Positions 17,801 through 26,731 of a stretch of 64,000 bases of DNA are shown here, piece by piece (within the stretch, counting starts at the first letter, position 1; the number at the start of each line of letters is the position of its first letter). The notes under the pieces are model-generated. The model saw only the letters and a list, made by a program, of their open reading frames with translations. It was not told the DNA's origin and did no database searches. The stretch lies in contig JBMNRU010000001.1 in NCBI GenBank assembly GCA_050944855.1, positions 223,182 to 287,181 of the forward strand, in the 5' to 3' direction. This stretch comes from Lactonifactor sp050944855 (GTDB lineage Bacteria; Bacillota; Clostridia; Lachnospirales; Lachnospiraceae). Made by a program: the position numbers and the translations under genes.

Positions 17801-19070
17801 GAAACGGACCATCGTGCCTTCTTCCATTGACAGACCGATATTCACTCCGGAAATGCATAAAAAATATACGATTTTATGCCCACAGATGTCACCGATCCAT
17901 TTTTCCATCCTGGAACCTGCATTTGACACCTGCGGATATAATCTGAAGGTGCTGCCCAACGATAACAAAGGAGCGGTGGATGTAGGCTTAAAATATGTAA
18001 ATAACGATGCCTGCTATCCCTCTTTAATGGTTGTGGGACAGATCATGCAGGCACTGCTGTCCGGAAAATATGATCTGAACAAAACAGCAGTCATTATGAC
18101 ACAGACAGGCGGCGGATGCCGTGCATCCAATTATATCGGTTTCATCCGAAGAGCACTGGCAAAAGCCGATATGAGTCAGATTCCGGTCATCTCCCTGAAT
18201 TTAAGCGGGCTGGAAAGCAACCCGGGCTTCAAGATCACACCAAAGCTTTGCATCCGGCTTTGTTACGGTGCTGTCTTTGGAGATATCTTAATGAAATGTT
18301 TATATCGTATGCGCCCATACGAAGCTTCAGAGGGTTCGGCTAACGCGTTACATAAAAAATGGGAAAAACGCTGTCAGGAATTTGTCTCCAGAAAGCACAC
18401 GTCCTTCCATACCTTTAAAAAAATGTGCCGGCAGATCATTCGGGAATTTGATCAGCTGCCTATCACAGACGAAGTAAAACCGCGGGTAGGCATTGTAGGT
18501 GAAATTCTGGTAAAATTCCTTCCGGCCGCCAATAACTATCTGGCAGAATTACTGGAAAAAGAAGGCGCGGAAGCTGTATGTCCCGATCTGATCGATTTCA
18601 TGTGCTACTGCTTCTACAACACCAAGTACAAGCACCGCTATCTGGGATTCAAAAAATCCGGAGCCCTGCTTGGTGCACTTGGAATCAAAGCCATTGATTT
18701 TGTCCGCGGAGCAGCCAACAAAGAATTTGAAAAAAGCAAACACTTTACACCGGCAGCTGACATTGCCAACCTGGCAAAAATGGCAGAACCCATTGTATCC
18801 ATGGGAAATCAGACAGGTGAAGGCTGGTTCCTTACCGGCGAAATGATGGAACTGATCCACAGCAACGCACCCAATATTGTATGTATACAGCCGTTTGCCT
18901 GCCTCCCTAACCACATTGTGGGAAAAGGTGTCATCAAAGCCATCCGAAAGCAATATCCGAAAGCCAACATTGTGGCCATTGACTACGACCCGGGAGCCAG
19001 TGAAGTAAATCAGCTGAACCGTATCAAACTGATGCTGTCCACCGCACAGAAAAACTTAATAAAGCAATAA
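14844..19070 (+). CDS. Giant 2-hydroxyacyl-CoA dehydratase activase-related protein (two BcrAD/BadFG ATPase domains, DUF2229, HgdB-like region)
   Basis: A 1408-residue cytoplasmic protein. It has two ASKHA-fold ATPase domains: the first begins TLGIDIGSTTVKIAI (about residue 4), the second YLGIDAGSTTTKAAL (about 318). Each has the cluster-ligand pair typical of HgdC-type activases: CAGGTGSF with ARCGVFAKSD, and CSSGCGSF with TRCTVFMNSK. A Cys motif NCNGCTNHC near 620 precedes the DUF2229 region, and the C-terminal half resembles the Fe-S dehydratase subunit. Known relatives use ATP to inject an electron into 2-hydroxyacyl-CoA dehydratases. No separate dehydratase subunits are adjacent, so its partner is unknown. 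It is transcribed alone, from its own promoter to a terminator at 19081. Confidence 0.88.
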   Translation: MKYTLGIDIGSTTVKIAILDESGKLLFADYQRHYANIQDTLADLLDKGYKELGDISAAPVITGSGGLTLANHLQVPFVQEVIAVSTALQHYAPQTDVAIELGGEDAKIIYFEGGNIEQRMNGICAGGTGSFIDQMAALLQTDAYGLNTYAKEYTSLYPIAARCGVFAKSDIQPLINEGATKENLSASIFQAVVNQTISGLACGKPIRGHVAFLGGPLHFLSELKAAFIRTLKLDEEHTIVPEHSHLFAAIGSAMNVKEGAEEVSILAMRDRLAHSIKMDFEVARMEPLFASEEEYRDFHERQDRYQVGTAPLADYKGPCYLGIDAGSTTTKAALVGEDGSLLYSFYSSNNGNPLATSVRAIQEIYSLLPDEAHIVYSCSTGYGEALIKAALMLDEGEVETISHYYAAAFFDPEVDCILDIGGQDMKCIKIVDQTVDSVQLNEACSSGCGSFIETFANSLNYSVQDFAKEALFAQHPIDLGTRCTVFMNSKVKQAQKEGASVADISAGLAYSVIKNALYKVIKVSDATELGKHIVVQGGTFYNDAVLRSFEKIADCQAIRPNIAGIMGAFGAALIAKERYQPEKTTSMLSIDEINHLQYTTAMANCNGCTNHCRLTINKFGGGRQFVSGNRCERGIGKEKNKEHIPNLYEYKYDLLFSRESLSPEEAIRGEVGIPRVLNFYENYPFWHTFFTELKYRVVLSPGSSRKIYEMGIESIPSESECYPAKMAHGHISWLIKQGVKFIFYPCIPYERKEFDDSVNHYNCPIVTSYAENIKNNVEELKTEQIVFKNPFMAFTSEEILTARLVEEFPDIPKTEVLSAAHKAWKEQEHAREAIRRKGEETIQYMKETGRRGIVLAGRPYHIDPEIHHGIPDMINSYGLAVLTEDSISHLAPLERPLRVNDQWMYHTRLYAAANYVKTQDNLDLVQLNSFGCGLDAVTTDEVYEILSGSGKIYTCLKIDEVNNLGAARIRIRSLLAAIRVKEKQNLKRTIVPSSIDRPIFTPEMHKKYTILCPQMSPIHFSILEPAFDTCGYNLKVLPNDNKGAVDVGLKYVNNDACYPSLMVVGQIMQALLSGKYDLNKTAVIMTQTGGGCRASNYIGFIRRALAKADMSQIPVISLNLSGLESNPGFKITPKLCIRLCYGAVFGDILMKCLYRMRPYEASEGSANALHKKWEKRCQEFVSRKHTSFHTFKKMCRQIIREFDQLPITDEVKPRVGIVGEILVKFLPAANNYLAELLEKEGAEAVCPDLIDFMCYCFYNTKYKHRYLGFKKSGALLGALGIKAIDFVRGAANKEFEKSKHFTPAADIANLAKMAEPIVSMGNQTGEGWFLTGEMMELIHSNAPNIVCIQPFACLPNHIVGKGVIKAIRKQYPKANIVAIDYDPGASEVNQLNRIKLMLSTAQKNLIKQ

Positions 19071-19080
19071 ATAAAATTCT

Positions 19081-19119
19081 AAAAAAGAAACGCCTTCCCG
19101 CGAAGACGTTTCTTTTTTA
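19081..19119. terminator. Bidirectional intrinsic terminator between the activase and the SpoVB-like gene
   Basis: AAAAAAGAAACG pairs with CGTTTCTTTTTT around an inner CTTC/GAAG stem. The flanking A and T runs let it work on both strands, serving the two convergent genes. Confidence 0.9.
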
Positions 19120-19134
19120 TATCTCATATTCTGA

Positions 19135-20751
19135 TTACCACAAATGAATTTTCGTTCCGATCCGGATAAATACTCCTCCCATGGGGAATTTTCGCATCTG
19201 CTCTTTTGTGACTCCCGTAAACTTAATAAACAGTATCATATAGCTTAAGATGGCCACGCCGACAGCAATGGCAAGACACACAATATTCACCGGCACCAGC
19301 AGATGCAGGCCATAATAACAGATCCATGCGATGCCTCCCATAAAAGCGGCTGCGCCAAAAGGCTTCAGATACGCATCCTTCCACTGCAGACTGTAATCCA
19401 GATACTTTCTCACCGCTAATTGATTTACAATACACATAGTAAAGGAATAGGCCACTGTGGATAACAGTACTGCATAGATTCCAAGAGGGGTAAACCAGGT
19501 AAGCACTACCAGCACAAGGATATTGACAACCAGAGACAGCAGTGCATTGCGCACCGGAATCTTCTGCTGCCCGATTCCCTGGAGCACACCATTCGTAATG
19601 GTAGACAGTGCATAAAAGATGACCGATATCGCTCCCATGATCAGCATGATGGCTGCTTCCGGGGGAGAACCTGCAAACAGCAATTCCATAATCGGAAATG
19701 CCAGCACCGCCAGACCCACAGCTGCCGGAATCGCAATAAACATGGTCATATGAATAGCCTCATCAATCTTTGCCCTGGCACCTCTGATATTTCCAACTGC
19801 ATAGTCACCGGTAACTGCCGGCATCATGGCAGTAGAAGAAGCATTGGCAAGAGCCACCGGAATATTTAAAAGGACCATAGCCTGTCCGGTAAAGAGTCCG
19901 TACATACTTGCAATTTCTTTTGCATCCGCACCCTTTGCCAGCATCAAAGGAGAAAACACAGACTGGTCAATATAACCGCTCACATTATAAATAAAGGTAC
20001 TGAAGATAACCGGGGTCAGCATGTGAAAAATCACTCTGGCAATATCCCCATAGGTTTCTTCCTTTACGGAGTCATCCTTCCTCAGTTTTTTCTTGATCAC
20101 CCTACGGTTCACATAGAACACAAACAGCATAAAAAGGATACCGGAAAGAACACCCACGCCGGTACCTAAAGTGCCTCCTGCGGCACCGTATATCGCTCTC
20201 TCATCTTCATTTCCGGCAAAGCTCTGAATGAGAATGACACCTGCTGCCACGCTGACAAACGCGTTAAAAATCTGTTCCAGGATCTGTGAGATTGCCGTAG
20301 GCATCATATTATTATTTGCCTGAAAATATCCCCTAAGAACACCCAGAATACCTGCCAGCACAATCGTAGGCGCCAGTACCCGCAGCGCCAGCACCGCATC
20401 TTCCGCTCCCTGAGGCAACAGTTGTTTTGCAAACACAAAAGCTACCAAAGAAGCCAGACCGCCTGCTGCACACACATAAACAAATGCGCCTTTGAATACT
20501 TTCTGAGCATTTCTGTATTCTTTTTTTACCAAACGCTCCGACATCAATTTGGAGACTGCTACCGGTATACTATATCCGGAGATCAGCAGTAAAATATTAT
20601 ATACCGTATATGCGTAACCATAATACCCATAACCCAGTTCCCCTATGGTAGCTTTCATTGGGGTTCGGTATAATAGCCCGATAATACGCACAAGCAAGCC
20701 TGCCACCATTAAAAAAGAGGCCTGCTTTAAAAATGAACTTTTCTTTTTCAT
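19135..20751 (-). CDS. SpoVB/MurJ-type polysaccharide flippase (MOP superfamily)
   Basis: A 538-residue membrane protein with about 14 hydrophobic segments, matching the oligosaccharidyl-lipid flippase group that includes SpoVB and MurJ. Visible are the N-terminal FLKQASFLMVAGLLVRIIG, GYSIPVAVSKLMSERL and GVLRGYFQANNNMMPTA. Members move lipid-linked cell-wall or cortex precursors across the membrane; which precursor is not shown. I chose the ATG at 20751 (AAAGG ten bases upstream); a TTG ten codons earlier overlaps ung. It directly follows ung. Confidence 0.85.
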   Translation of the reverse strand: MKKKSSFLKQASFLMVAGLLVRIIGLLYRTPMKATIGELGYGYYGYAYTVYNILLLISGYSIPVAVSKLMSERLVKKEYRNAQKVFKGAFVYVCAAGGLASLVAFVFAKQLLPQGAEDAVLALRVLAPTIVLAGILGVLRGYFQANNNMMPTAISQILEQIFNAFVSVAAGVILIQSFAGNEDERAIYGAAGGTLGTGVGVLSGILFMLFVFYVNRRVIKKKLRKDDSVKEETYGDIARVIFHMLTPVIFSTFIYNVSGYIDQSVFSPLMLAKGADAKEIASMYGLFTGQAMVLLNIPVALANASSTAMMPAVTGDYAVGNIRGARAKIDEAIHMTMFIAIPAAVGLAVLAFPIMELLFAGSPPEAAIMLIMGAISVIFYALSTITNGVLQGIGQQKIPVRNALLSLVVNILVLVVLTWFTPLGIYAVLLSTVAYSFTMCIVNQLAVRKYLDYSLQWKDAYLKPFGAAAFMGGIAWICYYGLHLLVPVNIVCLAIAVGVAILSYMILFIKFTGVTKEQMRKFPMGGVFIRIGTKIHLW

Positions 20752-20767
20752 TGCCACGTAACCTTTT

Positions 20768-21442
20768 CTATCTATTTTCAATCTGCCAGTCTATGGGTGT
20801 CTGTCCGTGACTGCTCAAAAAATCATTCACCTGACTGAATGGACGGCTTCCGAAAAATCCCCGATATGCGGAAAGAGGACTGGGATGAGGCGCCTTCAAT
20901 ATCAGATGGTTGGGATTATTCAGTTTGCTCCCCTTCATCTGCGCCGGTCTTCCCCACAGAATAAATGCAATGGGGCGATCCTGTTCATTGAGCACCCGAA
21001 TGGCTGCATCCGTAAACTGCTCCCAGCCAATGCCCTGATGGGAATTTGCCTGATGGGCACGTACTGTTAATACCGTATTTAAAAGCAAAACGCCCTGTCT
21101 TGCCCATTTTTCCAAATATCCGTGATTGGGGATATAGCATCCCAGATCATCCTGCAGTTCTTTATAAATATTGACAAGGGACGGAGGAATCTCTACCCCT
21201 GGCTTTACCGAAAAACAAAGGCCATGCGCCTGTCCGTCATTGTGATAGGGATCTTGTCCGATAATCACCACTTTTACCTGCTCCAAAGGGGTCATATGAA
21301 AGGCATTAAAGATATCATCCGCTTCCGGAAATATCTCTCGGGTTGCATATTCCTCTCCGACTTTTTGGTACAGCGGCCTGTAATATGGTTTTGAAAATTC
21401 TGGTTTTAAAGCTTCCAGCCATGCTCCTGAAAGTGGCGGCAT
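20768..21442 (-). CDS. ung: Uracil-DNA glycosylase, family 1
   Basis: Removes uracil from DNA as the first step of base-excision repair. It is 224 residues. The catalytic motif GQDPYHNDGQAHGLCFSV has the water-activating Asp, and the C-terminal HPSPLSAYRGFFGSRPF contains the catalytic His and the minor-groove loop. LLLNTVLTVRAHQANSH is the third conserved block. The ATG follows GGAGGAATACGAT. The SpoVB-like start lies 17 bp after its stop. Confidence 0.97.
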   Translation of the reverse strand: MPPLSGAWLEALKPEFSKPYYRPLYQKVGEEYATREIFPEADDIFNAFHMTPLEQVKVVIIGQDPYHNDGQAHGLCFSVKPGVEIPPSLVNIYKELQDDLGCYIPNHGYLEKWARQGVLLLNTVLTVRAHQANSHQGIGWEQFTDAAIRVLNEQDRPIAFILWGRPAQMKGSKLNNPNHLILKAPHPSPLSAYRGFFGSRPFSQVNDFLSSHGQTPIDWQIENR

Positions 21443-21513
21443 ATCGTATTCCTCCTTTGTATTCTTCTTCCAGTAGTGTAACAGATTACATAGGAAAATG
21501 CAAAGACTGTCTC

Positions 21514-22977
21514 TTATTTACTCTCCAATTCAAACCAGAACTCTACCCCATTCTCATAATTCTTCACACCGCATTTCTGATGCATAGAATCCATAATCGC
21601 CTTAACAATGGAAAGACCGATCCCACTGCCCCCGTATTCTCTGGTTCTGGCCTTATCCACTTTATAAAATTTCGTCCAAATATGCGAAATAGAATCTTCC
21701 GGGATCGGATCGCCTGTATTAAACACGGTCGTTCTGACCAAGCCGTTTTCCTGCTGATGGCAGCATATCTCAATTCGTTTCTCATAATCTACGTGATTTA
21801 ACGCATTAGATACATAATTCGTAATTACCTCTTCAATCTTAAATTCATCGCCCCATACATACATCGGTTTCTGCTGAGAAAAAATGATTTCCGCTTCCTT
21901 CTGCTCCGCCAGCAGCATGGAAGACTGCACCACACCCTGGATCAATTCCGCCAGGTCAAAGCGTTCCATGACCACCTGATCATTTCCAAACTCCAGCTGA
22001 TTCAGCGTAAGCAGCTTCTTCACCATCTGATTCATCTTACCCGCTTCATCTATAATGACATCGCAGTAAAAATCCCGGCTCTCCGCATCATCATTGATAC
22101 ATTCTTTCAACCCTTCTGCATACCCCTGAATCAAAGCAAGCGGTGTCTTTAATTCATGAGAAACATTCGAAAGGAATTCTTTTCTCATCTCATCGATCTG
22201 CGTCTTCTTCTCAATATCTTTTTGCAGTTCATTATTGGCCGATTTTAATTCAGAAATCGTATGCTCCAGTTCATAGGACATGCGATTAAAATTCTCGCCC
22301 AGCACACCGATCTCATCCAGTCCTCCGGCTGTATATTTTGCCTCAAAATCCAGATTAGCCATTCTCTGAGAGATTTCTGTCAGCTGTGTGATCGGCCGTG
22401 TAATCCTTTTTGAGAAAAACCATATGACGATACCTGTGAGAATGATCATAGAAAGTCCCACATATACAAAAAACATATTAGAAATCGAAACGCTCTCCCG
22501 GATACTGCCCAGCGGCGTCCGCATAATAAAGTAATTGTCGTTGGAAAGTACACCCCACATTTCCAGATAATCCGTATTCAAAAAGCTATCTCTGGTCTTT
22601 TGCAAAACATACTGATCATTCTGTTCCAGTATGGTAGACGGCGAACGATCCATACGTTCTACATAGCCAAAAAGGCGGGAATTTAATATTTCACCGTCCC
22701 GGCTTAAGCCCACGATAATCTGATTCTGGGTATCACTCACAACCCAGGATATATTTTGCTCCGAGCATAACCGTTTGAAATCATCACTGATGGTAACCTT
22801 ACTGTTTCCGGTATCCAGCTGATTCAGTTCCTCATATACTTCCCCTAAAGAATCCGTTTTTCTGGCCACGTAGTACTTTTCCAGCAAACTGGTATTGAGC
22901 AGCCCGATAATCAGTAAAGTCACCAGCATCAAACCGATAAAAATCACAAACAGCCTGCGCCTTAATGATCGTTTCAT
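21514..22977 (-). CDS. Membrane sensor histidine kinase
   Basis: A 487-residue sensor kinase: transmembrane helix at about 9-28, an extracytoplasmic sensor region to about 160, a second helix (about 165-190), a HAMP linker (RITRPITQLTEISQRMANLD), a coiled coil, the phospho-acceptor VSHELKTPLALIQGYAEGL (His near 277), and an HATPase with N box VSNALNH, FNTGDPIP and GSGIGLSIVKAIM. The order and sizes are of the PhoR/VanS group. The stimulus cannot be told. It follows its response regulator after 3 bp. Confidence 0.93.
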   Translation of the reverse strand: MKRSLRRRLFVIFIGLMLVTLLIIGLLNTSLLEKYYVARKTDSLGEVYEELNQLDTGNSKVTISDDFKRLCSEQNISWVVSDTQNQIIVGLSRDGEILNSRLFGYVERMDRSPSTILEQNDQYVLQKTRDSFLNTDYLEMWGVLSNDNYFIMRTPLGSIRESVSISNMFFVYVGLSMIILTGIVIWFFSKRITRPITQLTEISQRMANLDFEAKYTAGGLDEIGVLGENFNRMSYELEHTISELKSANNELQKDIEKKTQIDEMRKEFLSNVSHELKTPLALIQGYAEGLKECINDDAESRDFYCDVIIDEAGKMNQMVKKLLTLNQLEFGNDQVVMERFDLAELIQGVVQSSMLLAEQKEAEIIFSQQKPMYVWGDEFKIEEVITNYVSNALNHVDYEKRIEICCHQQENGLVRTTVFNTGDPIPEDSISHIWTKFYKVDKARTREYGGSGIGLSIVKAIMDSMHQKCGVKNYENGVEFWFELESK

Positions 22978-22980
22978 AAA

Positions 22981-23655
22981 CTACACCTCAAACTTATATC
23001 CCATCCCCCAGATGGTCTTAATATATTCTCCCTTATTCCCCATTTTACTCCGCAGTTTCTTTACATGGGTATCGATGGTACGGGCATCTCCGAAATAATC
23101 ATAATTCCATACATGATTCAGAATCTTTTCCCTGGACAGAGCAATCCCCTGATTCTCCACAAAATATACCAACAGTTCAAATTCCTTATAGCTTAACTCG
23201 ATCCGTTTGCCGTCAATCGTCACCTGATGGGCCGCTTTATCGACCTCGATACTGCCTGCACGAAGTACATCTTCACTCATCCGCTGATTGGTTCTTCTGA
23301 GAATCGCCTCTACCCTTGCCACCAAAATCTTAGGACTGAAAGGTTTGGAAATATATTCATCTACTCCCAGATCAAATCCCAGCAATTCATCCTGTTCATC
23401 TCCTTTTGCTGTCAGCATAATAATAGGTATCTTAGATTCCTTGCGGATTTCCCGGCATACTTCCCAGCCATCCATTTTAGGCATCATCACATCCAGAATA
23501 ATAAGCGCAATATCCTTTACCTCATAAAAGACATCCAGCGCTTCTTCTCCGTTCCCGGCCTCCAGCACTTCAAACTCCTTCTTCACCAGAAAATCCTTTA
23601 CCAGCTTTCTCATCCTGCTTTCATCATCAACCACTAATATCTTACATTTATCCAT
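22981..23655 (-). CDS. OmpR/PhoB-family response regulator
   Basis: A 224-residue two-domain regulator. The receiver has the acidic pair DD at 10-11, phospho-acceptor Asp 55 in LDVMMPKMDG and the Lys in ISKPFSPK. The C-terminal winged helix has SYKEFELLVYFVENQG and IDTHVKKLRSKMGN. It is encoded first in a two-gene operon with the kinase, with 3 bp between stop and start. The target genes cannot be seen. Confidence 0.95.
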   Translation of the reverse strand: MDKCKILVVDDESRMRKLVKDFLVKKEFEVLEAGNGEEALDVFYEVKDIALIILDVMMPKMDGWEVCREIRKESKIPIIMLTAKGDEQDELLGFDLGVDEYISKPFSPKILVARVEAILRRTNQRMSEDVLRAGSIEVDKAAHQVTIDGKRIELSYKEFELLVYFVENQGIALSREKILNHVWNYDYFGDARTIDTHVKKLRSKMGNKGEYIKTIWGMGYKFEV

Positions 23656-23779
23656 AAAACATCCTCCATCCGCACGATTCTATATCTATACTATAGCCTG
23701 TAATTATGATAAATCTGTGAATATCCAAAAGACATGCCACTATTTTACTGCATTTTTTTCATCCTTCCAACCCTTTTTC

Positions 23780-23808
23780 TTGCCCGTACGCCATATCCTG
23801 TGTATAAT
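23780..23808 (+). promoter_or_regulatory. Sigma-A promoter of the Cys-rich protein and M20 hydrolase genes
   Basis: TTGCCC (23780-23785), 17 bp, TATAAT (23803-23808), about 37 bp before the first ATG. It diverges from the response-regulator operon. Confidence 0.7.
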
Positions 23809-23844
23809 ATAAATCAGAAAATAGCCAAAAACGGAGGTTCCCAT

Positions 23845-24012
23845 ATGGAATATACACAAACTGTCGAGGCCAAATGTCCTCATGACGCCTCTAAAGTGAC
23901 ACATACTATCATTTTTAAGAAAGCTACCTGTACCCGAGTAGACGATATTATACAGCATTTCCACTGCAGCCGTGATTCCAAATGTGTCATGTGCCAGCAG
24001 AACTATCTGTAA
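23845..24012 (+). CDS. 55-residue Cys-rich protein, unknown
   Basis: An ATG at 23845 follows GGAGGTTCCCAT and opens a 55-codon frame that ends 57 bp before the M20 hydrolase. The protein starts MEYTQTVEAKCPHDASKV and ends with CSRDSKCVMCQQNYL. It has five cysteines (11, 29, 41, 47, 50) and three histidines, and no signal peptide. A CxxxxxCxxC spacing at 41-50 with an earlier CPH suggests a metal or disulfide centre. I recognise no family. Longer in-frame extension to 23734 is possible but lacks a ribosome site. It shares a promoter with the hydrolase. Confidence 0.72.
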   Translation: MEYTQTVEAKCPHDASKVTHTIIFKKATCTRVDDIIQHFHCSRDSKCVMCQQNYL

Positions 24013-24069
24013 AATCACCCTCTGGCAACCAGAAAGGAACGTTGCCAAAACAAGAGAAAGGAGAAACTC

Positions 24070-25314
24070 ATGCGAACTAACTTGCACCGACTCCAACAGG
24101 ATATGGAAACAATTGCTCAGTATTCCAGTACCGCCAAAGGAGGCACCACACGTTTTACTTTTACGAAAGAACACGAACTGGCCAAAAACTATATCACTGC
24201 CCAAATGAAAGCGGCCGGACTTACGGTTCGACAGGATGCCGCAGGCACCCTGATCGGCCGCAGAGAAGGCTTAGAACCCGGCGCTGCCGCTGTCATGACC
24301 GGCAGCCATTTTGATACGGTACGCTGCGGCGGCAATTTCGATGGTGTTGCCGGTGTTGTAGCCGGTCTGGAAGCAGCCCGTGTCATGCAGGAACAGCAAA
24401 TTGTAACCCGCCGTCCTCTGGAGTTCATTGCCATGGTAGAGGAAGAAGGCGGCCGTTTCGGAGCTGCCTTGTTCGCAAGCCGTGCTATGGCCGGTGAGGT
24501 CACAGAACAAGAACTGCAATCGCTGAAGGACAGCGATGGAATTTCTATCTGGGATGCTATGAAAAATTTTGGTATGGATCCCACCGCAGTGAAAGAAGCT
24601 GTCCGCAAACCGGAAAACCTTCACGCCTTTATAGAAATGCACATCGAACAGGGTCCTATTCTGGAAGCCTCCAAAAAAGACCTTGGCATTGTAGATGTCA
24701 TTGTGGCAAATCGTACCCTAGAACTCACCGTCATCGGTCATGCCAACCATGCAGGTACTACACCTATGCATATGCGTACGGATGCTTTTGTTGCAGCCGC
24801 ACAAATTGCAGAAGCTGCCATGAAAGAGGCAATTGCTGTAGGAGAAGGCACGGTAGCTACCATGGGCCAGATGTCTGTCCTGCCCGGTTCCACGAATATC
24901 ATCCCCGGGAAGGTAGTTTTTACTTTAGATATCCGCAGTCCTAAGGACGAACTGTTAGATGAGATACAACAAAAAATACAAAATCATATGAAATCACTGG
25001 AGGAAAAAGGGCAGATTCTAAAGGGAACCCTTCGTCCTCTTCCCGGAGCAGCTGCAACCAAACTGGATTCTCACGTGATGCATCTTCTGGAAGAAAGTGC
25101 AGACAAACTGGGATTCTCCAGACAACGCATCCTGTCCGGTGCAGGCCACGATGCCATGGTGATCGCCAACCTGACCCCAACCGGCATGCTGTTTGTGCCA
25201 AGTAAAAACGGCCGCAGTCACTGTCCGGAAGAATGGACCGATTATGAACAGCTGCAAAAGGGCTGCGAAACACTTCTGGAAACACTCATTGCACTGGCCA
25301 ATGAAAAGGAATAA
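24070..25314 (+). CDS. M20-family amidohydrolase (N-carbamoyl-L-amino acid hydrolase / allantoate amidohydrolase type)
   Basis: A 414-residue zinc hydrolase of the AmaB/AllC group. Visible metal and substrate motifs are GSHFDTVRCGGNFDGVAG, the catalytic EEEGGRFG, MHIEQGPILE, the lid-domain VIGHANHAGTTPMHMR and SGAGHDAMVIA. Members cleave N-carbamoyl-amino acids, allantoate or ureidoglycolate; the substrate cannot be read from these motifs and no purine or hydantoin genes adjoin. The ATG has AAGGAG seven bases upstream. It is the second gene after the Cys-rich protein. Confidence 0.88.
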   Translation: MRTNLHRLQQDMETIAQYSSTAKGGTTRFTFTKEHELAKNYITAQMKAAGLTVRQDAAGTLIGRREGLEPGAAAVMTGSHFDTVRCGGNFDGVAGVVAGLEAARVMQEQQIVTRRPLEFIAMVEEEGGRFGAALFASRAMAGEVTEQELQSLKDSDGISIWDAMKNFGMDPTAVKEAVRKPENLHAFIEMHIEQGPILEASKKDLGIVDVIVANRTLELTVIGHANHAGTTPMHMRTDAFVAAAQIAEAAMKEAIAVGEGTVATMGQMSVLPGSTNIIPGKVVFTLDIRSPKDELLDEIQQKIQNHMKSLEEKGQILKGTLRPLPGAAATKLDSHVMHLLEESADKLGFSRQRILSGAGHDAMVIANLTPTGMLFVPSKNGRSHCPEEWTDYEQLQKGCETLLETLIALANEKE

Positions 25315-25321
25315 TCATGAC

Positions 25322-25374
25322 AAAAAGACATCTGAAACGAAAATGCACTTTTCTGTTTCAGATGTCTTCTTTTT
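25322..25374. terminator. Bidirectional terminator between M20 hydrolase and MATE genes
   Basis: AAAAAGACATCTGAAAC is matched by GTTTCAGATGTC and a T run, with a 16-base loop. It ends at the MATE stop codon and serves both convergent genes. Confidence 0.92.
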
Positions 25375-26731
25375 ATTCTGTCTTGTTTATCACTTTTCTA
25401 AACTGAACGGTAAATAATATGGTTGTAAAACTAACGGCTATTACATCAGCCACCGGTTCCGCCAGATATACTCCATAAGTCTGATTCGACACCAGATGCG
25501 GCATGAGATAGATCAGCGGCAGCAGCAGCACAAACTTCCTTACCACTGCAACCACAATGGAACTTACCGCTTTTCCCAGAGAAACAAAAGTCATCTGACA
25601 GGAAGTCTGGATTCCGAACAGAAACATACCTCCGCAATAAATACGAAGAACGTTCTGTGCAAACGCGATCAGATTCCCATCTGTTGTAAAAATTCCTGCA
25701 AATACCCCCGGAATCAGCATCACACCTGCCCAAAGCGCTATAGAATACACCAGACAGCTTTTTACCAGCAGGAAAAACGTTTTCTTTACTCTGTCTATTT
25801 TCTGTGCACCGTAATTATAGCTCAGGATCGGCTGCGCCCCCTGTGCGATCCCCTGCATGGGAAGCATCGCAAACTGCATCACGGTAGTGCAGATCGTCAT
25901 GGCACCTACGGCAACATCCCCTCCGTATTTTAATAAAGAGGAATTGAAACATACAGAAATCACACTTTCACTGCTCTGCATAATAAAAGTTGCCGTTCCC
26001 AACGCCACACAGGGCAGTACGATCTTCGGTCCCGCCAGCAGATTCTTTTTCCTTAACCGGAAAAGAGTGTTCTTTCCCAGCAGATAAGAAACACACCAGA
26101 TACAGGAAATTCCCTGAGAGATAATCGTTGCCAGGGCTGCTCCCCGGACTCCCATCCCAAGGACAAAGATAAAAAGCGGATCCAGAACAATATTGCAGAC
26201 TGCACCGATCAAAACAGTCAGCATACCGATCTTCGTTCTTCCCTGTGCAGTAATAAATGCGTTCATGCCTAAAGTCAACTGTACAAACAGCGTGCCAATG
26301 GCATAGATATTCATATAGGAAACCGCATATTCAATGGTATTTTCGCTGGCTCCAAAGGCCAGTAACAGATCCCGGTTAAAGATCAGCAAAATGGCGGTCA
26401 GAACTGCGGATATCAGAATCTGAAGAGTAAAACATCCTCCCAGCGTTTTTTCTGCTGAATCCATATCACCCTTTCCCATAAAAATAGATGCCCGCGGAGC
26501 GCCTCCCGTTCCCACCAGGGCAGCAAAGGCAGACACGATCATAATAAGGGGCAGGCACACACCGACGCCGGTGAGCGCCAGACTGCCGTCCTCTGGCATA
26601 TGTCCGATATAAATACGATCCACAATATTATACAGCATATTAATAAGCTGGGCTACCACAGAGGGAAGGGCCAGCTTAAACAGTAAACTTCCAATTGGCT
26701 GGGTTCCGAGAAATTCTTCGTCCTTATCCAT
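25373..26731 (-). CDS. MATE-family multidrug/Na+ antiporter
   Basis: A 452-residue membrane protein with twelve hydrophobic segments in two homologous halves, of the NorM/DinF-like MATE group. Family-like stretches are LGTQPIGSLLFKLALPSVVAQ, MLYNIVDRIYIGHM and QGAQPILSYNYGAQ. Members export organic cations or drugs by Na+ or H+ antiport. No regulator is attached. The start is the ATG at 26731. Confidence 0.9.
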   Translation of the reverse strand: MDKDEEFLGTQPIGSLLFKLALPSVVAQLINMLYNIVDRIYIGHMPEDGSLALTGVGVCLPLIMIVSAFAALVGTGGAPRASIFMGKGDMDSAEKTLGGCFTLQILISAVLTAILLIFNRDLLLAFGASENTIEYAVSYMNIYAIGTLFVQLTLGMNAFITAQGRTKIGMLTVLIGAVCNIVLDPLFIFVLGMGVRGAALATIISQGISCIWCVSYLLGKNTLFRLRKKNLLAGPKIVLPCVALGTATFIMQSSESVISVCFNSSLLKYGGDVAVGAMTICTTVMQFAMLPMQGIAQGAQPILSYNYGAQKIDRVKKTFFLLVKSCLVYSIALWAGVMLIPGVFAGIFTTDGNLIAFAQNVLRIYCGGMFLFGIQTSCQMTFVSLGKAVSSIVVAVVRKFVLLLPLIYLMPHLVSNQTYGVYLAEPVADVIAVSFTTILFTVQFRKVINKTE

